Shown here piece after piece: positions 1 to 8,751 of a DNA stretch of 64,000 bases. A model generated the notes under the pieces. It was not told the origin of the DNA. It saw only the letters and a list, made by a program, of their open reading frames with translations, and ran no database searches. Each line of letters begins with the position of its first letter. Within the stretch, counting starts at the first letter, position 1. The stretch covers positions 248,001 to 312,000 of the forward strand of contig CANXME010001461.1 in NCBI GenBank assembly GCA_948144175.1. The letters are read 5' to 3'. This DNA comes from Closterium sp. NIES-65 (taxonomy: Eukaryota > Streptophyta > Zygnematophyceae > Desmidiales > Closteriaceae). The translations under genes were made by a program, and so were the position numbers.

Positions 1-1106
1 CCAAGGCTGAAGGTGTAACCCTGTGACGACCGCTGCGTAGCCTGGTCGTCAGCCCAAGAAGCGTCCGCGTGCCCAGTGAGGACCACTGGACTGCGCCCTC
101 CAAGCACTAGCCCCATGCCCGACGTACTGCACAAGTAGCGCAACACCCTCTTCGCTGCAGCCATGTGCTCTGGTCGGTGTCTCCCAGGAGCAACATAGCG
201 TGCGAGAATGCTAAGAGGGTATGCAAGGTCAGGTCGTATGCAGGTCATCAGGTACATGAGGCAACCAACAAGCTCTGCATACGGGCCACTCGACTCTACG
301 GACTCATCCGAAGGCAGAGCTGAGAGCGAGTGGCGAGTAGGCAGAGGAGTGGCCTGAGGCGAGGAGTACGTGAAGCCGAAGCGCTGAAGGACCTGCTGCA
401 CCATGTGTGACTGAGTCAGGGTAATGGTGCGGCGTGCTCTGTCTCGGGTGATCTGCAAGCCAAGGTAGCTGCGCAGTTCACCCAGGTCAGTGCACGTGTG
501 TCTCTTCTGCAGCTCGGACTTCACGTAGGCGAGTCCAGCAGTGTCAGCTGTGGCAAAGACCAAGTCGTCGACGTACACGAGGATGTAGAACGGCGGCAGA
601 GAGGTGTCGGTGCGCAGAAACAGCGACGGGTCGGCAGTAGAAGGAGCAAACCCAAGTGCCGCCAGCGTAGTCCTCAGTGTGTCGTGCCACTCACGTGGCG
701 CCTGGCGGAGACCGTAGACTGGACGCCGGAGACTCCACTGGGTACCAGGAGGGAAAGACCCAGTGAAGCCAGGTGGGCGACGCAGCCAGATCTCCTCGTG
801 CAGGCTGCCCTGCAAGAAAGCTGTGCTGAAGTCGAGAGAGTGCAGCTCGTAGTCACGGTGAGCAGCAACGTGCAGCAGTACCCGAAGAGTGGTCATCTTC
901 GGGGTGGGGGAGAAGGTCTGAAAGTAGTCAACCCCCTGCCGCTGACTAAAGCCACGAGCCACGTAACGCGCCTTGAAGACAGGCGGAGAACCCGGCGGCC
1001 GCTTCACCCTGAAAATCCACATGCCACTGACGATGTTCGCCCCAGGAGGGGGAACAGCGTCGACGTAGGTGCCTGTGGACTTCCAGGAAGCCATCTCTGC
1101 ATCCAT

Positions 1107-1648
1107 AGCTGTGGGGCAGCTTCGAGGGGCGGGGCCGCGACGCAGGGTGGGGCCGCGACGTAGGGCGGGGCCGCGTCGAGAGGCGGGGCCGCGACGGTCG
1201 GGGCGGGGCCGTGACATAGGGCGGGGCCGCTTCGAGGGGCGGGGCCGCGACGCAGGGCGGGGCCGCGACGTTCGGGGCCGCTTCGAGGGGCTGGGCCGCG
1301 ACGCAGGGCGGGGCCGCGACGTAGGGCAGAAGCCCGCCGCGCGCCTCGGGGCGCACAGCGGGCAAAGAACCGCCGCGCGCCTTGGGGCGCACGGCGGGCA
1401 GAAAACCGCCGCGCGCCTCGGGGCGCACGGCGGGAGGAAAAAGTAGCAGCGGAAGCGAGGTGGTAACCCACCCACAGGATCGATCCAAGGGGATCGACCT
1501 GCTCTGATAGCATGACAAAAGTTTGAAGAAAGAAAGAGGAATGAACTAGCAGAAATGGGGATACAAATAGCAAACCCTAGAAGGGTTGTACTCGCTATAG
1601 AGCACCCCACTACAGGCTAGAACATAAGAATAATATTCTGACAAGCTG
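1107..1648 (-). mobile_element. One-LTR short insertion A' with AGCTG target duplication
   Basis: The inserted unit is 1112..1643 and is flanked by identical AGCTG copies at 1107..1111 and 1644..1648. In minus orientation it consists of a single 131-bp LTR (1513..1643), a PBS of the TGCTATCAGAGCAGG type, a hairpin (1480..1497, stem TCGATCC/GGATCGA), and a GC-rich leader with 34-36-bp repeats, ending at 1112 in TG/CA form. No second full LTR and no coding region are present. The LTR matches those of element F at 4823 and 6139, so it belongs to the same non-autonomous family. Confidence 0.85.
1120..1437. repeat. GC minisatellite leader of A'
   Basis: Positions 1120..1330 are about 20-24-bp units built on GGGGCGGGGCCGCGACG. 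Positions 1334..1437 are about three units of 34-36 bp built on CCGCCGCGCGCCTCGGGGCG. The same two repeat types occur in F (5660..6060) and, inverted, in J (52930..53420). Open frames across the tract reflect lack of stops in GC repeats, not coding. Confidence 0.85.
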
Positions 1649-2549
1649 CCTGCCACTGAGAGGAGTAGGGACCCTCTATCGCCTCCGCGTAAGAGCGCGG
1701 AGTCGGGATGTCTAGTGCATTCGGGTCTCCCTCAGGGGCTAGCAGTACAGACGCGAGATGAGGTGAAGCGGCGGCCAGACACTGGAACTCCTCCTGCCTG
1801 TCCTCAAGGACGTCCGTGCCAAGGGCACACTCACCCCCGACGGACGGAGGACAGGCAGACTCAGACTCAGCACCTGGAGGAGAAGCAGTGGTCAGTGTGT
1901 ACAGGCTCGACCCTGGCTGACGTGTAAACGTAGCCAGGTGACGACCCGTGCTAGCCTCTGTGCAGTGCGTCACTCGCTGACTAGCAGGGGTGAACTGGTA
2001 GACTCCCGCATCCTGTAGGTCAGCACCACTCACCAAGTTCGTAGAGAACGAGGGGAGGTAGAGACCAGACAGGGTGCCAGAGGGAGCCGCCGGACACGGG
2101 AGGACTGTGGAGAAGCGAGACAGGACAGGACCCCCAGAGGGGTCAGCCAGGGAAACCGCAACCGGCCGACTAAGCGGCGTAAGTGTGGTGCGGTCCCGAA
2201 AGAAAGAGCGAGACACTCCAGAGTCAAGAGTGAAGGTGTGGGAGGCCGAAGCCGACGCAGTACCTGAGAGCGCAGACGCACTAGTACCTGAAAGAGCAGT
2301 CTCACGAGCACCTGAGAGCACAGACGCACTGGCACCTAGAGCAGAAGCCTCACCGGCACCTGGAGCAGCAGTACCAATGCCCGGGTCGGGCGGGAAACAC
2401 CGGTAACAGTCACCCTCCTCACTAATGGTCACAGCATACATGGCAGCAAGGATATCATCAAAATCAAGATCAAAGATAGCTACACCAGCCCTAGACAGCT
2501 CTCCCCAGCGGGGGATCTCCGCGGCCTCCGGGAACTGCTGACGCCAAGC

Positions 2550-3800
2550 GTCCGTCAGGCGGCCAAAGCAGCGCTGGGCGGGGTGGGCACCCCCACACTG
2601 CTCTCCAGTGCGGTCGCCAGTGCGGAGAACGTAGGTGCAGGGACCAAAACCCCCACCGCGCTAACGCTGCGTGTACCACTCACGGAGCTGCTGAGGGGTG
2701 GGGACGTCGCGAGAACGCTGCTGCTGCTGCTGCTGCTGGCGCTGACCGCCACCAGTGCCGCTCCTCTGCGAAGCTCCACTCCGACCACCTCCACCTCCGC
2801 CACCCCCGCCTCCGCCTCCACCGCCCCCGCCTCCACCTCCACCGCCGCCACCTCCGCCACCTCTGCTACCACCGCCACCGCCGCCGCCACTCCCGCCGCC
2901 ACTGCTGCCACTAGCACCCCCACCCCCGCTACCACCTGCACCGCCACCCCCACTCCCTCCGCCGCCTCCACCTCCACCGCCACCGCCCCCACTGGCCCCA
3001 CCCGCTCCCTTGCCCCCCTTGCCCTTGCCAGAGCGGCGTCTCCCGCTAGGGGCAGACGCCGCACCGACCGACTCAAGACCAACGAGGTCGGCCGCAGCGG
3101 CAGAGGCGACAGAGGGCAGGAGAGGGGAAGGAGAACACCCCTCAAAGATGGGGGCGCGGGGGTCACCTCGAGAGGCTCCTACAGCAACTATGCTCTTCTC
3201 TGCTGCAAGAAGGGCCTTCTCGAGGCTGTCGACTGTGAGGGTGGTGGGACAGACCGCGAGGAAGTGGTCCCGGACTACACGAAGGGAGTCAGGGAGGCGA
3301 GTGACTAGGAAGTAGAGAGTGATGTACATGGGGGGGGGGTTCTTGGCGCAGAAGTCAGCAGGAAGCGCAGCGCGGTAGCGAGTGTCACTAGTGCGGAGGT
3401 GCGTGATGAGATCAGCGACAGTGGGAAAGGCGGCAAGGTCAGGGAAGAGGAAGGGGAGCATGAGGCGGCTCAGTGCAGTAGTGGCAGGGGAGGAGTAGCG
3501 CGCAACTACAGCGTCGTACAAGGTCTGAGCACTCTTGTACTGGCTAAAGTGCGCGCGCTCAGCGGTAGGCAGGTGGCGACGCACAGCAAGACGTGCAGCA
3601 GCATCGCGCGTGGCCCACTGAGAGCGAACAGTGGCGTCAGCATCAGCAGCAGGGGCAGGGACGGCGCCTGAGGTGAGGTCAAAGAGAGATAGACCGTCGG
3701 CCCTGTCGCACTGTAAAAACAGCTGCAGGTCGTCGAGCCAGACCTCAAAGTCAATGGCTCGACCCTCAGCGTCAAAAGCGAGGACACTGGGTGTAGCCAT
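2550..3800 (-). pseudogene. Copia A Gag region with poly-glycine tract
   Basis: The minus strand begins a copia-type Gag at the ATG whose complement ends at 3800 (MATPSVLAFDAEGR...). It continues through the WLDDLQLFL block and the RAHFSQYKSAQTLYDAVVARYSS block to a long glycine run encoded at about 2760..2990. It ends in a QQLREWYTQR motif and a Cys/His cluster. Gag forms the virus-like particle. This copy belongs to a broken element. The opposite strand shows a misleading proline-rich frame. Confidence 0.85.
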
Positions 3801-3830
3801 GACGACGACAGTGGTGCAGTGCAAGCAGTA

Positions 3831-4440
3831 GTGGCCGCAGGTAGGGCGGCGGGTAGGCCGCAGGTAGGGCGGCGGGACGGCTGCAGGTAGGGCGGCGGAC
3901 GGCCGCAGGTAGGGTGGCGGGTAGGCCGCAGGTAGGGCGGCGGGACGGCCGCAGGTAGGGCGGCGGACGGCCGCAGGTAGGGCGGCGGGTAGGCCGCAGG
4001 TAGGGCGGCGGGACGGCCGCAGGTAGGGCGGCAGACGGCCGCAGGCAGGGCGGCGGGGAGGCCGCAGGTAGGGCGGCGGGTGGGCCGCGACAGAGTGGCG
4101 GGGCCACTCGAAGGAGTGGCGGGGCCGCGACGAAGTGGCGGGGCCGCGCGAAGAGGTAGCGGGGCCGCGACTAGGTGGCGGGGCCGCGACGGAGTGGCGG
4201 GGCCGCTCGAAGGGGTGGCGGGGCCGCGACGGAGTGGCGGGGCCGCGACGAAGGGGCGGGGCCGCTCGAAGGGGTGGCGGGGCCGCTACGGAGTGGCGGG
4301 GCCGCGTGTAGGGGTAGCGGGGACGCGACTGGGTGGCGGGGCCGCGACGGGACGGCGGGGCCGCTAGCAAGGGCGGCGGGTGGGCCGCTAAGGTAGGGCG
4401 GCGGCTGGGCCGCAAGTAGGGCGGCGGTCGGGCCGCGAAG
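3831..4440. repeat. GC minisatellite leader of copia A
   Basis: Two tandem blocks lie between PBS and Gag. At 3831..4085 the unit is about 22-24 bp (GGCCGCAGGTAGGGCGGCGG). At 4086..4370 it is about 22-24 bp (GTGGCGGGGCCGCGACGAA). Units vary by a few bases. Positions vary in phase, giving long spurious open frames on both strands. Confidence 0.9.
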
Positions 4441-4535
4441 TAGGGCGGCGGGACCGCGAAGGAAAGGGCGACTCGAAGGGTCGCTAAAAAAAAAGGCGCG
4501 CGCCTCGGGCGCGCTTCGGTGGGCCCTAAAGAACA

Positions 4536-4565
4536 GTCCCTAGGATGGGACCTGCTCTGATTCCA
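4536..4565 (-). promoter_or_regulatory. Copia A PBS and adjacent hairpin
   Basis: The minus strand reads TGGAATCAGAGCAGG immediately after the 5' LTR (4551..4565), a variant of the plant initiator-tRNA-Met PBS. It is followed by a hairpin at 4536..4551 with stem GTCCC/GGGAC. A GGGCCCACC box lies just beyond at 4519..4527. All copia elements in this window share this order with different stem sequences. Confidence 0.8.
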
Positions 4566-4697
4566 TGTGAAGAAAGGAACGTGAATGAAATGACTATGAA
4601 TGAAGTGAGTACAAATAGGAAACCCTAGTTGGGTTGTACCCCCTATGGGATACCCCACTATAGCCTACACAAATAAGTAAGCTATAACATTCTGACA
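4566..4697 (-). repeat. 5' LTR of copia A
   Basis: The 132-bp LTR begins TG and ends CA on either reading and contains the shared core (TACCCCACTATAGCC on the plus strand). It resembles the LTRs of element B. Confidence 0.9.
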
Positions 4698-4822
4698 TGC
4701 CTGCCTGCCTTGCTTGCTGCCCGCGCGCGCCTTGGCTGCACGCGCGCGTATCTTTATTTTTAGCGCGTGCTATTGGTGCAGCCGCCTCCGCAGCCCGTTG
4801 CAGCGCCGCGCGCCGTGCTTGC

Positions 4823-4953
4823 TGACAAAAGTTAGAAGAAAGAAAGAGGGTTGAACTAGCAGGAATGAGGATACAAATAGCAAAACCCTAGAAGGGTTGT
4901 ACTCGCTATAGAGCACCCCACTACAGGCTAGAACATAAGATAATATTCTGACA
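4823..4953 (-). repeat. 3' LTR of element F
   Basis: This 131-bp terminal repeat has termini TGTCAGAAT...TTTTGTCA in sense. It is followed on the internal side by the C-run/G-run hairpin at 4955..4974 that most copia elements here share. Confidence 0.9.
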
Positions 4954-5196
4954 CACCCCCATAGCCAAAGTGGGGTGTAATCAGCAGAGCAGGCAAAGCA
5001 AAACAAGCTCAGGGTGGATCACAATGTCACCACACATTCTGAGCACAAGTTCAAGAAGAAATAGTTCAAAGTTAACAATTATGAGCAAAGCTAGCAGTGG
5101 TCAGGAAGGGCAAGTGAGGAGGAGGAGGGAGAGTGAGAGGAGAGGAGATAGAAGGCGGTGGCTGAAGCTGCAGACACACGGGCAACAGGAGTGGCG

Positions 5197-5342
5197 AGCT
5201 CAGTGGCTACCGGGACAGCGCCCCGGACTACGGGAGTAACAGGCCCCGCGGCTCAAGTAGCGGCAGACGGGCAACGGACCCACAGGCGACCGGCTCAGCG
5301 ACAAGCTCACTGGGCTACCGGGACAGCGCCCCGGACTACAGG
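5197..5342. repeat. Spaced direct repeat inside F
   Basis: Two copies of a roughly 38-bp unit containing ACCGGGACAGCGCCCCGGAC occur at 5197..5234 and 5304..5342. Each contains the near-palindrome GGGACAGCGCCCC. No function is known. Confidence 0.6.
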
Positions 5343-5659
5343 TGCTGCGGACGACAAACTGGCAACCTCCGCTCAACCTCCCACACACAGTCCCACCCCC
5401 CTCATACACACCCACTGCTACACCGCTAGCTCCACTCCCACGCACCCCCCTTAAACCCTAAACCCAGTCTCCCACACAACCACCCCCCTCAGCGACAGCT
5501 GCAGCAGTGGGAGACGAAGGAGGAGGAGGAGAAAGGGAGGAAGGCACACCGGCCACCCCCATACCCGCCACCCCACAGCTCGCCCCCTCAGGTCGCCACG
5601 ACGGACGAAGGGAAATGGCAGGGGGGGGGGGGGGGAGGCGGTGTGGTGAAAGGGGCCCA

Positions 5660-6060
5660 CAACGGGCCTGGTTGGAGGGCGGGGCCGCGACAAGGGGCGG
5701 GGCCGCGACGAGCGGGGCGGGGCCGCGACGTAGGGCGGGGCCGAGCCGGGCAGGCGCACGGGCGGCGACGGGCCGGGGCGGGGCCGCGACGAAGGGCGGG
5801 GCCGAGCCGGGCAGGCGCACAGGCGGCGACGGGCCAGGGCGGGGCCGCGACGTAGAGCGGGGCCGCGTCGAGGGGCGGGGCCGCGACGATCGGGGCGGGG
5901 CCGCGACGTAGGGGAGAAGCCCGCCGCGCGCCTCGGGGCGCACAGCGGGCAATGAACCGCCGCGCGCCTCGGGGCGCACGGCGGGCAGAAAACCGCCGCG
6001 CGCCTCGGGGCGCACGGCGGGAAGGAAAACCGCCGCGCGCCTCGGGGCGCACGGCGGGAA
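5660..6060. repeat. GC minisatellite leader of F
   Basis: Units of 20-24 bp on GGGGCGGGGCCGCGAC (5660..5910) are followed by about four 34-36-bp units on CCGCCGCGCGCCTCGGGGCG (5919..6060). Same repeat types as A'. Confidence 0.85.
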
Positions 6061-6104
6061 GGGAAAGGTAGCAGCGGAAGCGAGGTGGTAACCCACCCAC
6101 AGGA

Positions 6105-6138
6105 TCGATCCAAAGGGGATCGACCTGCTCTGATAGCA
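6105..6138 (-). promoter_or_regulatory. F PBS and 7-bp hairpin
   Basis: The minus-strand PBS TGCTATCAGAGCAGG abuts the LTR at 6138. A perfect 7-bp stem TCGATCC/GGATCGA with a 5-nt loop lies at 6105..6123. The stem differs from those of the copia elements but occupies the same place. Confidence 0.8.
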
Positions 6139-6268
6139 TGACAAAGTTTGAAGAAAGAAAGAGGATTGAACTAGCAGGAATGAGGATACAAATAGCAAAA
6201 CCCTAGAAGGGTTGTACTCGCTATAGAGCACCCCACCACAGGCTAGAACATAAGATAATATTCTGACA
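6139..6268 (-). repeat. 5' LTR of element F
   Basis: This 130-bp LTR is nearly identical to 4823..4953 and to the single LTR of A' at 1513..1643. Confidence 0.9.
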
Positions 6269-6811
6269 CTTGCACCCTGCGCCGAGCCCGCGTCGCCCGC
6301 GCACCGCTCGCGCAGCCCGCGACAAGCCCGCGCAGCCCGCCGCCGCGCGCAGCCTGCCGCCGCGCGCAGCCCGCTTAGGCCCTGTGCGCCGCGTCCGTCG
6401 CCAGCGCGGCCGCTGCTGCCCCGTACGCCGCTGTAGGAGCCCGCGCGCGGCCCGCTGCTGCCTCGCGAGCTGCCTTAGGAGCCCGCGCGTGGCCCGCTGC
6501 TGCAGCCTACGCGCGGCTTGCGACTGCCCCGCGCGCTGCCTGAGCTGCCTTTGCTTGCTGCCTACTGCCTGCTGCATGCTGCCTTTGCCTTTGCCTGCTG
6601 CCTGCTGCCTACTGCCTTTGCCTACTTGCTTTACCTGCACTGCGATTATGGCGACGCTTAATGTTCTCGCGTTTGAGCCTGACGGTCGCCCGATGGAGTT
6701 CGCTGTGTGGCTTGACGATCTCCAACTTTTCCTTCTGACCGATGCCAAAGACGGCGTTTCACTGTTCGATTACGTGTCTGGCACTGCCGTTGCTCCTGCT
6801 GACGATGCTAC

Positions 6812-7160
6812 TGCTTTGTTGGAGTTGGCATTATTGGTGGTACAATTATTGATATGGAGGTGACAATCCTTGTGGGTTAGCTATTTAGATAAATGCTATG
6901 CTGTATTATTGCATCATCAATCATTTTATCCCAATTTATTCAGTTGCAAGTGTTGGGCTGAGAAAAGCCGTTAGGATAGTTTTGAATGACTAAGGCTCAG
7001 AGTGATCTATTAGCGGAAGCGTCTTAATAAAAGACTGATTGAACCACCTTGCATTGGTGTGTGAGAGAACAAGACGAGTTGAATAATATCATAGAAATAC
7101 TGGGCATTTATATGATTACAGAGACGACTCGGGTAACTGCTCAATAGCGAGTCAGTTATT
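6812..7160 (-). mobile_element. Old AT-rich copia relic O, left part
   Basis: At 6817 the GC-rich Gag of N gives way to AT-rich sequence starting TGTTGGAG, a typical plant copia LTR terminus, preceded by TGCTT (6812..6816). The same TGCTT recurs at 55699..55703, a possible but unproven target duplication. No coding is visible here. J inserted at 7160 with TSD TTATT, and the relic resumes at 53576. The orientation is judged from minus-strand copia coding traces at 53809..53909. Old and broken. Confidence 0.5.
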
Positions 7161-7177
7161 TGTCAAAATGCTATAAT
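7161..7177 (+). repeat. J LTR, first segment
   Basis: TGTCAAAATGCTATAAT aligns with the LTR start of F. The next LTR segment is found at 40343, after the K insertion. The ATAAT end here pairs with ACAAT at 40338..40342 as K's target duplication. Confidence 0.75.
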
Positions 7178-7220
7178 TTTCAAATTATATGCATGTCATA
7201 TATGTGTAGGCTGTAGTGGG

Positions 7221-7576
7221 GTAGCTGTCAGAGGTCCACTAGTGATTTCCGATTGATCATAGGGAATGGTTACAGGCACGTTGGCCTGGGGGGTTATGGG
7301 CGCACTTACTCGCTGCACAAACAAGCCCTTTTATCCCAATGGTCTAGTGGTTGGGATTCTAACATGGTATCAGAGCGAAGGTCTCGGGTTCGAATCCCGG
7401 TGTGTGCACTTCGGGCATCCCAGTGCGGGGGGGTGTCAGAGGTCCGCTGGTGATCCCCGATTGATCCTAGGGAAGGGTTACAGGCCGTTGGCCTGGGGGG
7501 TTATGGGCGCACTTACCCGCTACACAAACTAGCCCTTTTATCCCAATGGTCTAGTGGTTGGGATTCTGACAGTAGC
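7221..7576 (+). mobile_element. TRIM element T1 with GTAGC target duplication
   Basis: This miniature element spans 7226..7571 and is flanked by GTAGC at 7221..7225 and 7572..7576. Its LTRs are 7226..7364 (139 bp) and 7434..7571 (138 bp), separated by only 69 bp. The LTRs differ at about ten positions plus one indel, so this is the oldest of the three T copies. It has the full PBS TGGTATCAGAGC and no coding capacity. A tRNA-like A box and B box straddle the LTR-PBS junction. Confidence 0.95.
7334..7410 (+). other. tRNA-like segment of T1 with A and B boxes
   Basis: The A box TGGTCTAGTGG is at 7340..7350 and the B box GGTTCGAATCC at 7387..7397, spaced as in a tRNA gene. Between them the PBS sits in an anticodon-arm-like stem. 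The T-arm stem TCGGG/CCCGG is present, but I could not pair an acceptor stem, so this is not called as a tRNA gene. Confidence 0.75.
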
Positions 7577-7660
7577 CAATATGGGGTACAACCCCATTAG
7601 GGTTCACATTTGTACCCAAATTTTTCATTGTTCATTCATTCCTGTCTCTAGATTCTAACA

Positions 7661-7688
7661 TGGTTTCAGAGCAGTACGTCCATAGGAC
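7661..7688 (+). promoter_or_regulatory. K PBS and adjacent hairpin
   Basis: TGGTTTCAGAGCAG follows the LTR. A short hairpin with stem GTCC/GGAC and a 3-nt loop lies at 7678..7688, followed by a T-run and GGGCCCACC. Confidence 0.75.
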
Positions 7689-7779
7689 CGTCTTTTTTTT
7701 TTTTTCGGGCCCACCTACCGCTACCCCACGACTGTGACTGTGACTGTGCATGTGACGTGCTGCGCTGCGCACGCCGTCT

Positions 7780-8683
7780 GCCTGCTGTCTGCTGACTGCG
7801 CGGTCTGTTGCTGCTTAGAGCATGCAGACCTAATTCCTACGCGCGGCCCGGTTTTTGCCCCGCGCGTCGCTCAAGCTGCCAGAGTCGCGCCTCAGCAACC
7901 CGCGTGCGGCTCGCTGATGCTCCGCGCGCTGCGTTCGCAGCCCGCGCTGCTTGTTGCAGCCCCGCGCGCCGCGTCCGCTGCCCGCGCGTCGCGCTGCAGC
8001 CCCGCGCGCCGCGTCTGCCGTCCTTGCGCGGCCAGCTGCGGCTTCGCGCGCCGCGTCTGCAGCTCGCGTAGCCCGCTGCTGCCCCGCGCGCCGCGGCTGC
8101 CCCTGTTCGTCGCGGCGCCCCCCCCCCCCCCCCCCCCCCCCCTGGACGTCGCCCTGGCCTGTCGCGACGCCCCCCCCTGGACGCCGCCCCTGCCGGACTG
8201 CCGCCGTCGCTCCTGCAGCAGCTGCCGCGGAGCGCCCTGCCACAGTCGCAGCCCCGCCCTGCAGAAGCTGCCGCGGAGCCTCTTGCTCCTGCCGCGGCCC
8301 CACCCTGCAGCAGTCCTCGCGGCCCCGCCCTGCAGCAGTCCTCGTGGCCCCGCCCTGCAGCGGTCACGGCCCCGCCCTGCAGCAGCTGTCATGGACCTGC
8401 TCTACCGCCGACGCGGCCCGGCTCTGCCGCATCTGTCGCAGCCCCGTCGTCGCCGCCGTCGTGCGCCTACCCGGCTGCCGCCCGCCGAGCGCCGGCCCTG
8501 CTCGCCCGACGAGCGCCTGCCCTTCCCGCCACTAGTGAGCACCTACCTTGTTCACGCGCTGCCGCGCCATCTGCGTGCCTGTTTGCCTGCCTGCTTGCCT
8601 GCCGCACCTGCTGCACCTTTCTGCCGCACCTGCCCTGCCCGCGCTGCTACTGCTGCTACTACTGCTACGTCTGTTACTGTTGC

Positions 8684-8719
<36 letters not shown>

Positions 8720-8750
8720 AGGCTGCTGCTGCTGCTGCTGCTACTGCTGC
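7780..8750 (+). repeat. GC-rich leader of copia K
   Basis: This non-coding leader is rich in CCCCGCGCGCCGCG units (7850..8100), a long C-run at about 8110..8141, CCCCGCCCTGCAGCAG units (8250..8400), and CTG/TGC triplet runs at 8640..8750. Long open frames cross it in several phases and are rejected as genes. Confidence 0.8.
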
Positions 8751-8751
8751 T

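Larger units (their letters stand above)
1..1870 (-). pseudogene. Copia A reverse transcriptase/RNaseH region
   Basis: The minus strand encodes the usual copia RT landmarks seen in element D: the region around the catalytic YVDD, the conserved YGLRQAPREWHDTL stretch, and the RNaseH tail toward position 1. It would copy element RNA to DNA and remove the RNA strand in the virus-like particle. The region is split by the 532-bp insertion at 1112..1643 and belongs to a broken copy. Confidence 0.85.
1..4697 (-). mobile_element. Copia LTR retrotransposon A, broken, cut by window start
   Basis: This is a minus-strand Ty1/copia element whose 3' end lies left of the window. Reading against the plus strand it shows a 132-bp 5' LTR (4566..4697), a PBS, a GC-minisatellite leader, Gag starting near 3800, an aspartic protease of the DSG type near 2.2 kb, and reverse transcriptase plus RNaseH between about 1 and 1.9 kb. 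I saw no recognisable integrase core. The RT/RNaseH part is nearly the same sequence as 19302..20410 of element B. A is broken, with a few breaks, and hosts the short insertion at 1112..1643. Its right edge abuts the leader of copia piece N, so A inserted into N. Age cannot be read because the partner LTR is outside the window. Confidence 0.9.
4818..6273 (-). mobile_element. Non-autonomous LTR element F with CTTGC target duplication
   Basis: F spans 4823..6268 in minus orientation, flanked by CTTGC at 4818..4822 and 6269..6273. Its LTRs are 131 bp (4823..4953) and 130 bp (6139..6268), differing by about three substitutions and one indel, so it is moderately young. It has a PBS (TGCTATCAGAGCAGG on the minus strand), a 7-bp hairpin, a GC leader and a copia-like 3' untranslated region, but no gag or pol. 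It is probably mobilised in trans by copia relatives whose LTR ends and 3' hairpin it shares. Confidence 0.9.
4698..6816 (+). mobile_element. Copia piece N: leader and start of Gag, broken
   Basis: Outside the F insertion (4823..6268), this stretch is a plus-strand copia leader, GC-rich with CCCGCGCGC and CTGCC repeats. It is followed at 6648 by a Gag start (MATLNVLAFEPDGRPMEF..., then WLDDLQLFLLTDAKDGVSLFDYVSG). Only about the first 55 residues resemble Gag. At about 6817 the sequence switches to AT-rich relic O. The other parts of N are not visible, and no LTR is seen because copia A interrupts it on the left. Broken. Confidence 0.7.

Noticed and set aside
498-1163. Long plus-strand open frame opposite copia A RT, and its twins at 19800..20177 and 36923..37300
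   Set aside because: It is the antisense shadow of the RT region. The same frame appears in every copy because the RT coding sequence is conserved.
2755-3315. Proline-rich frames opposite poly-Gly tracts (also 28964..29512, 41995..42486, 60004..60555)
   Set aside because: Complement of GGN glycine codons read as CCN proline. No independent coding evidence.
5450-5466. Telomere-like TTAAACCCTAAACCC
   Set aside because: Only about two units, inside element F. Too short for a telomere or interstitial telomeric array.
6270-6647. Possible host gene upstream of the Gag start of N
   Set aside because: CCCGCGCGC and TGCTGCC repeats typical of copia leaders, continuing the pattern across the F insertion.
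7334-7410. Genuine tRNA gene (and 52176..52250, 56608..56684)
   Set aside because: A and B boxes are good, but the acceptor arm does not pair, the anticodon loop lacks the usual U33, and the segment is part of a TSD-flanked TRIM.
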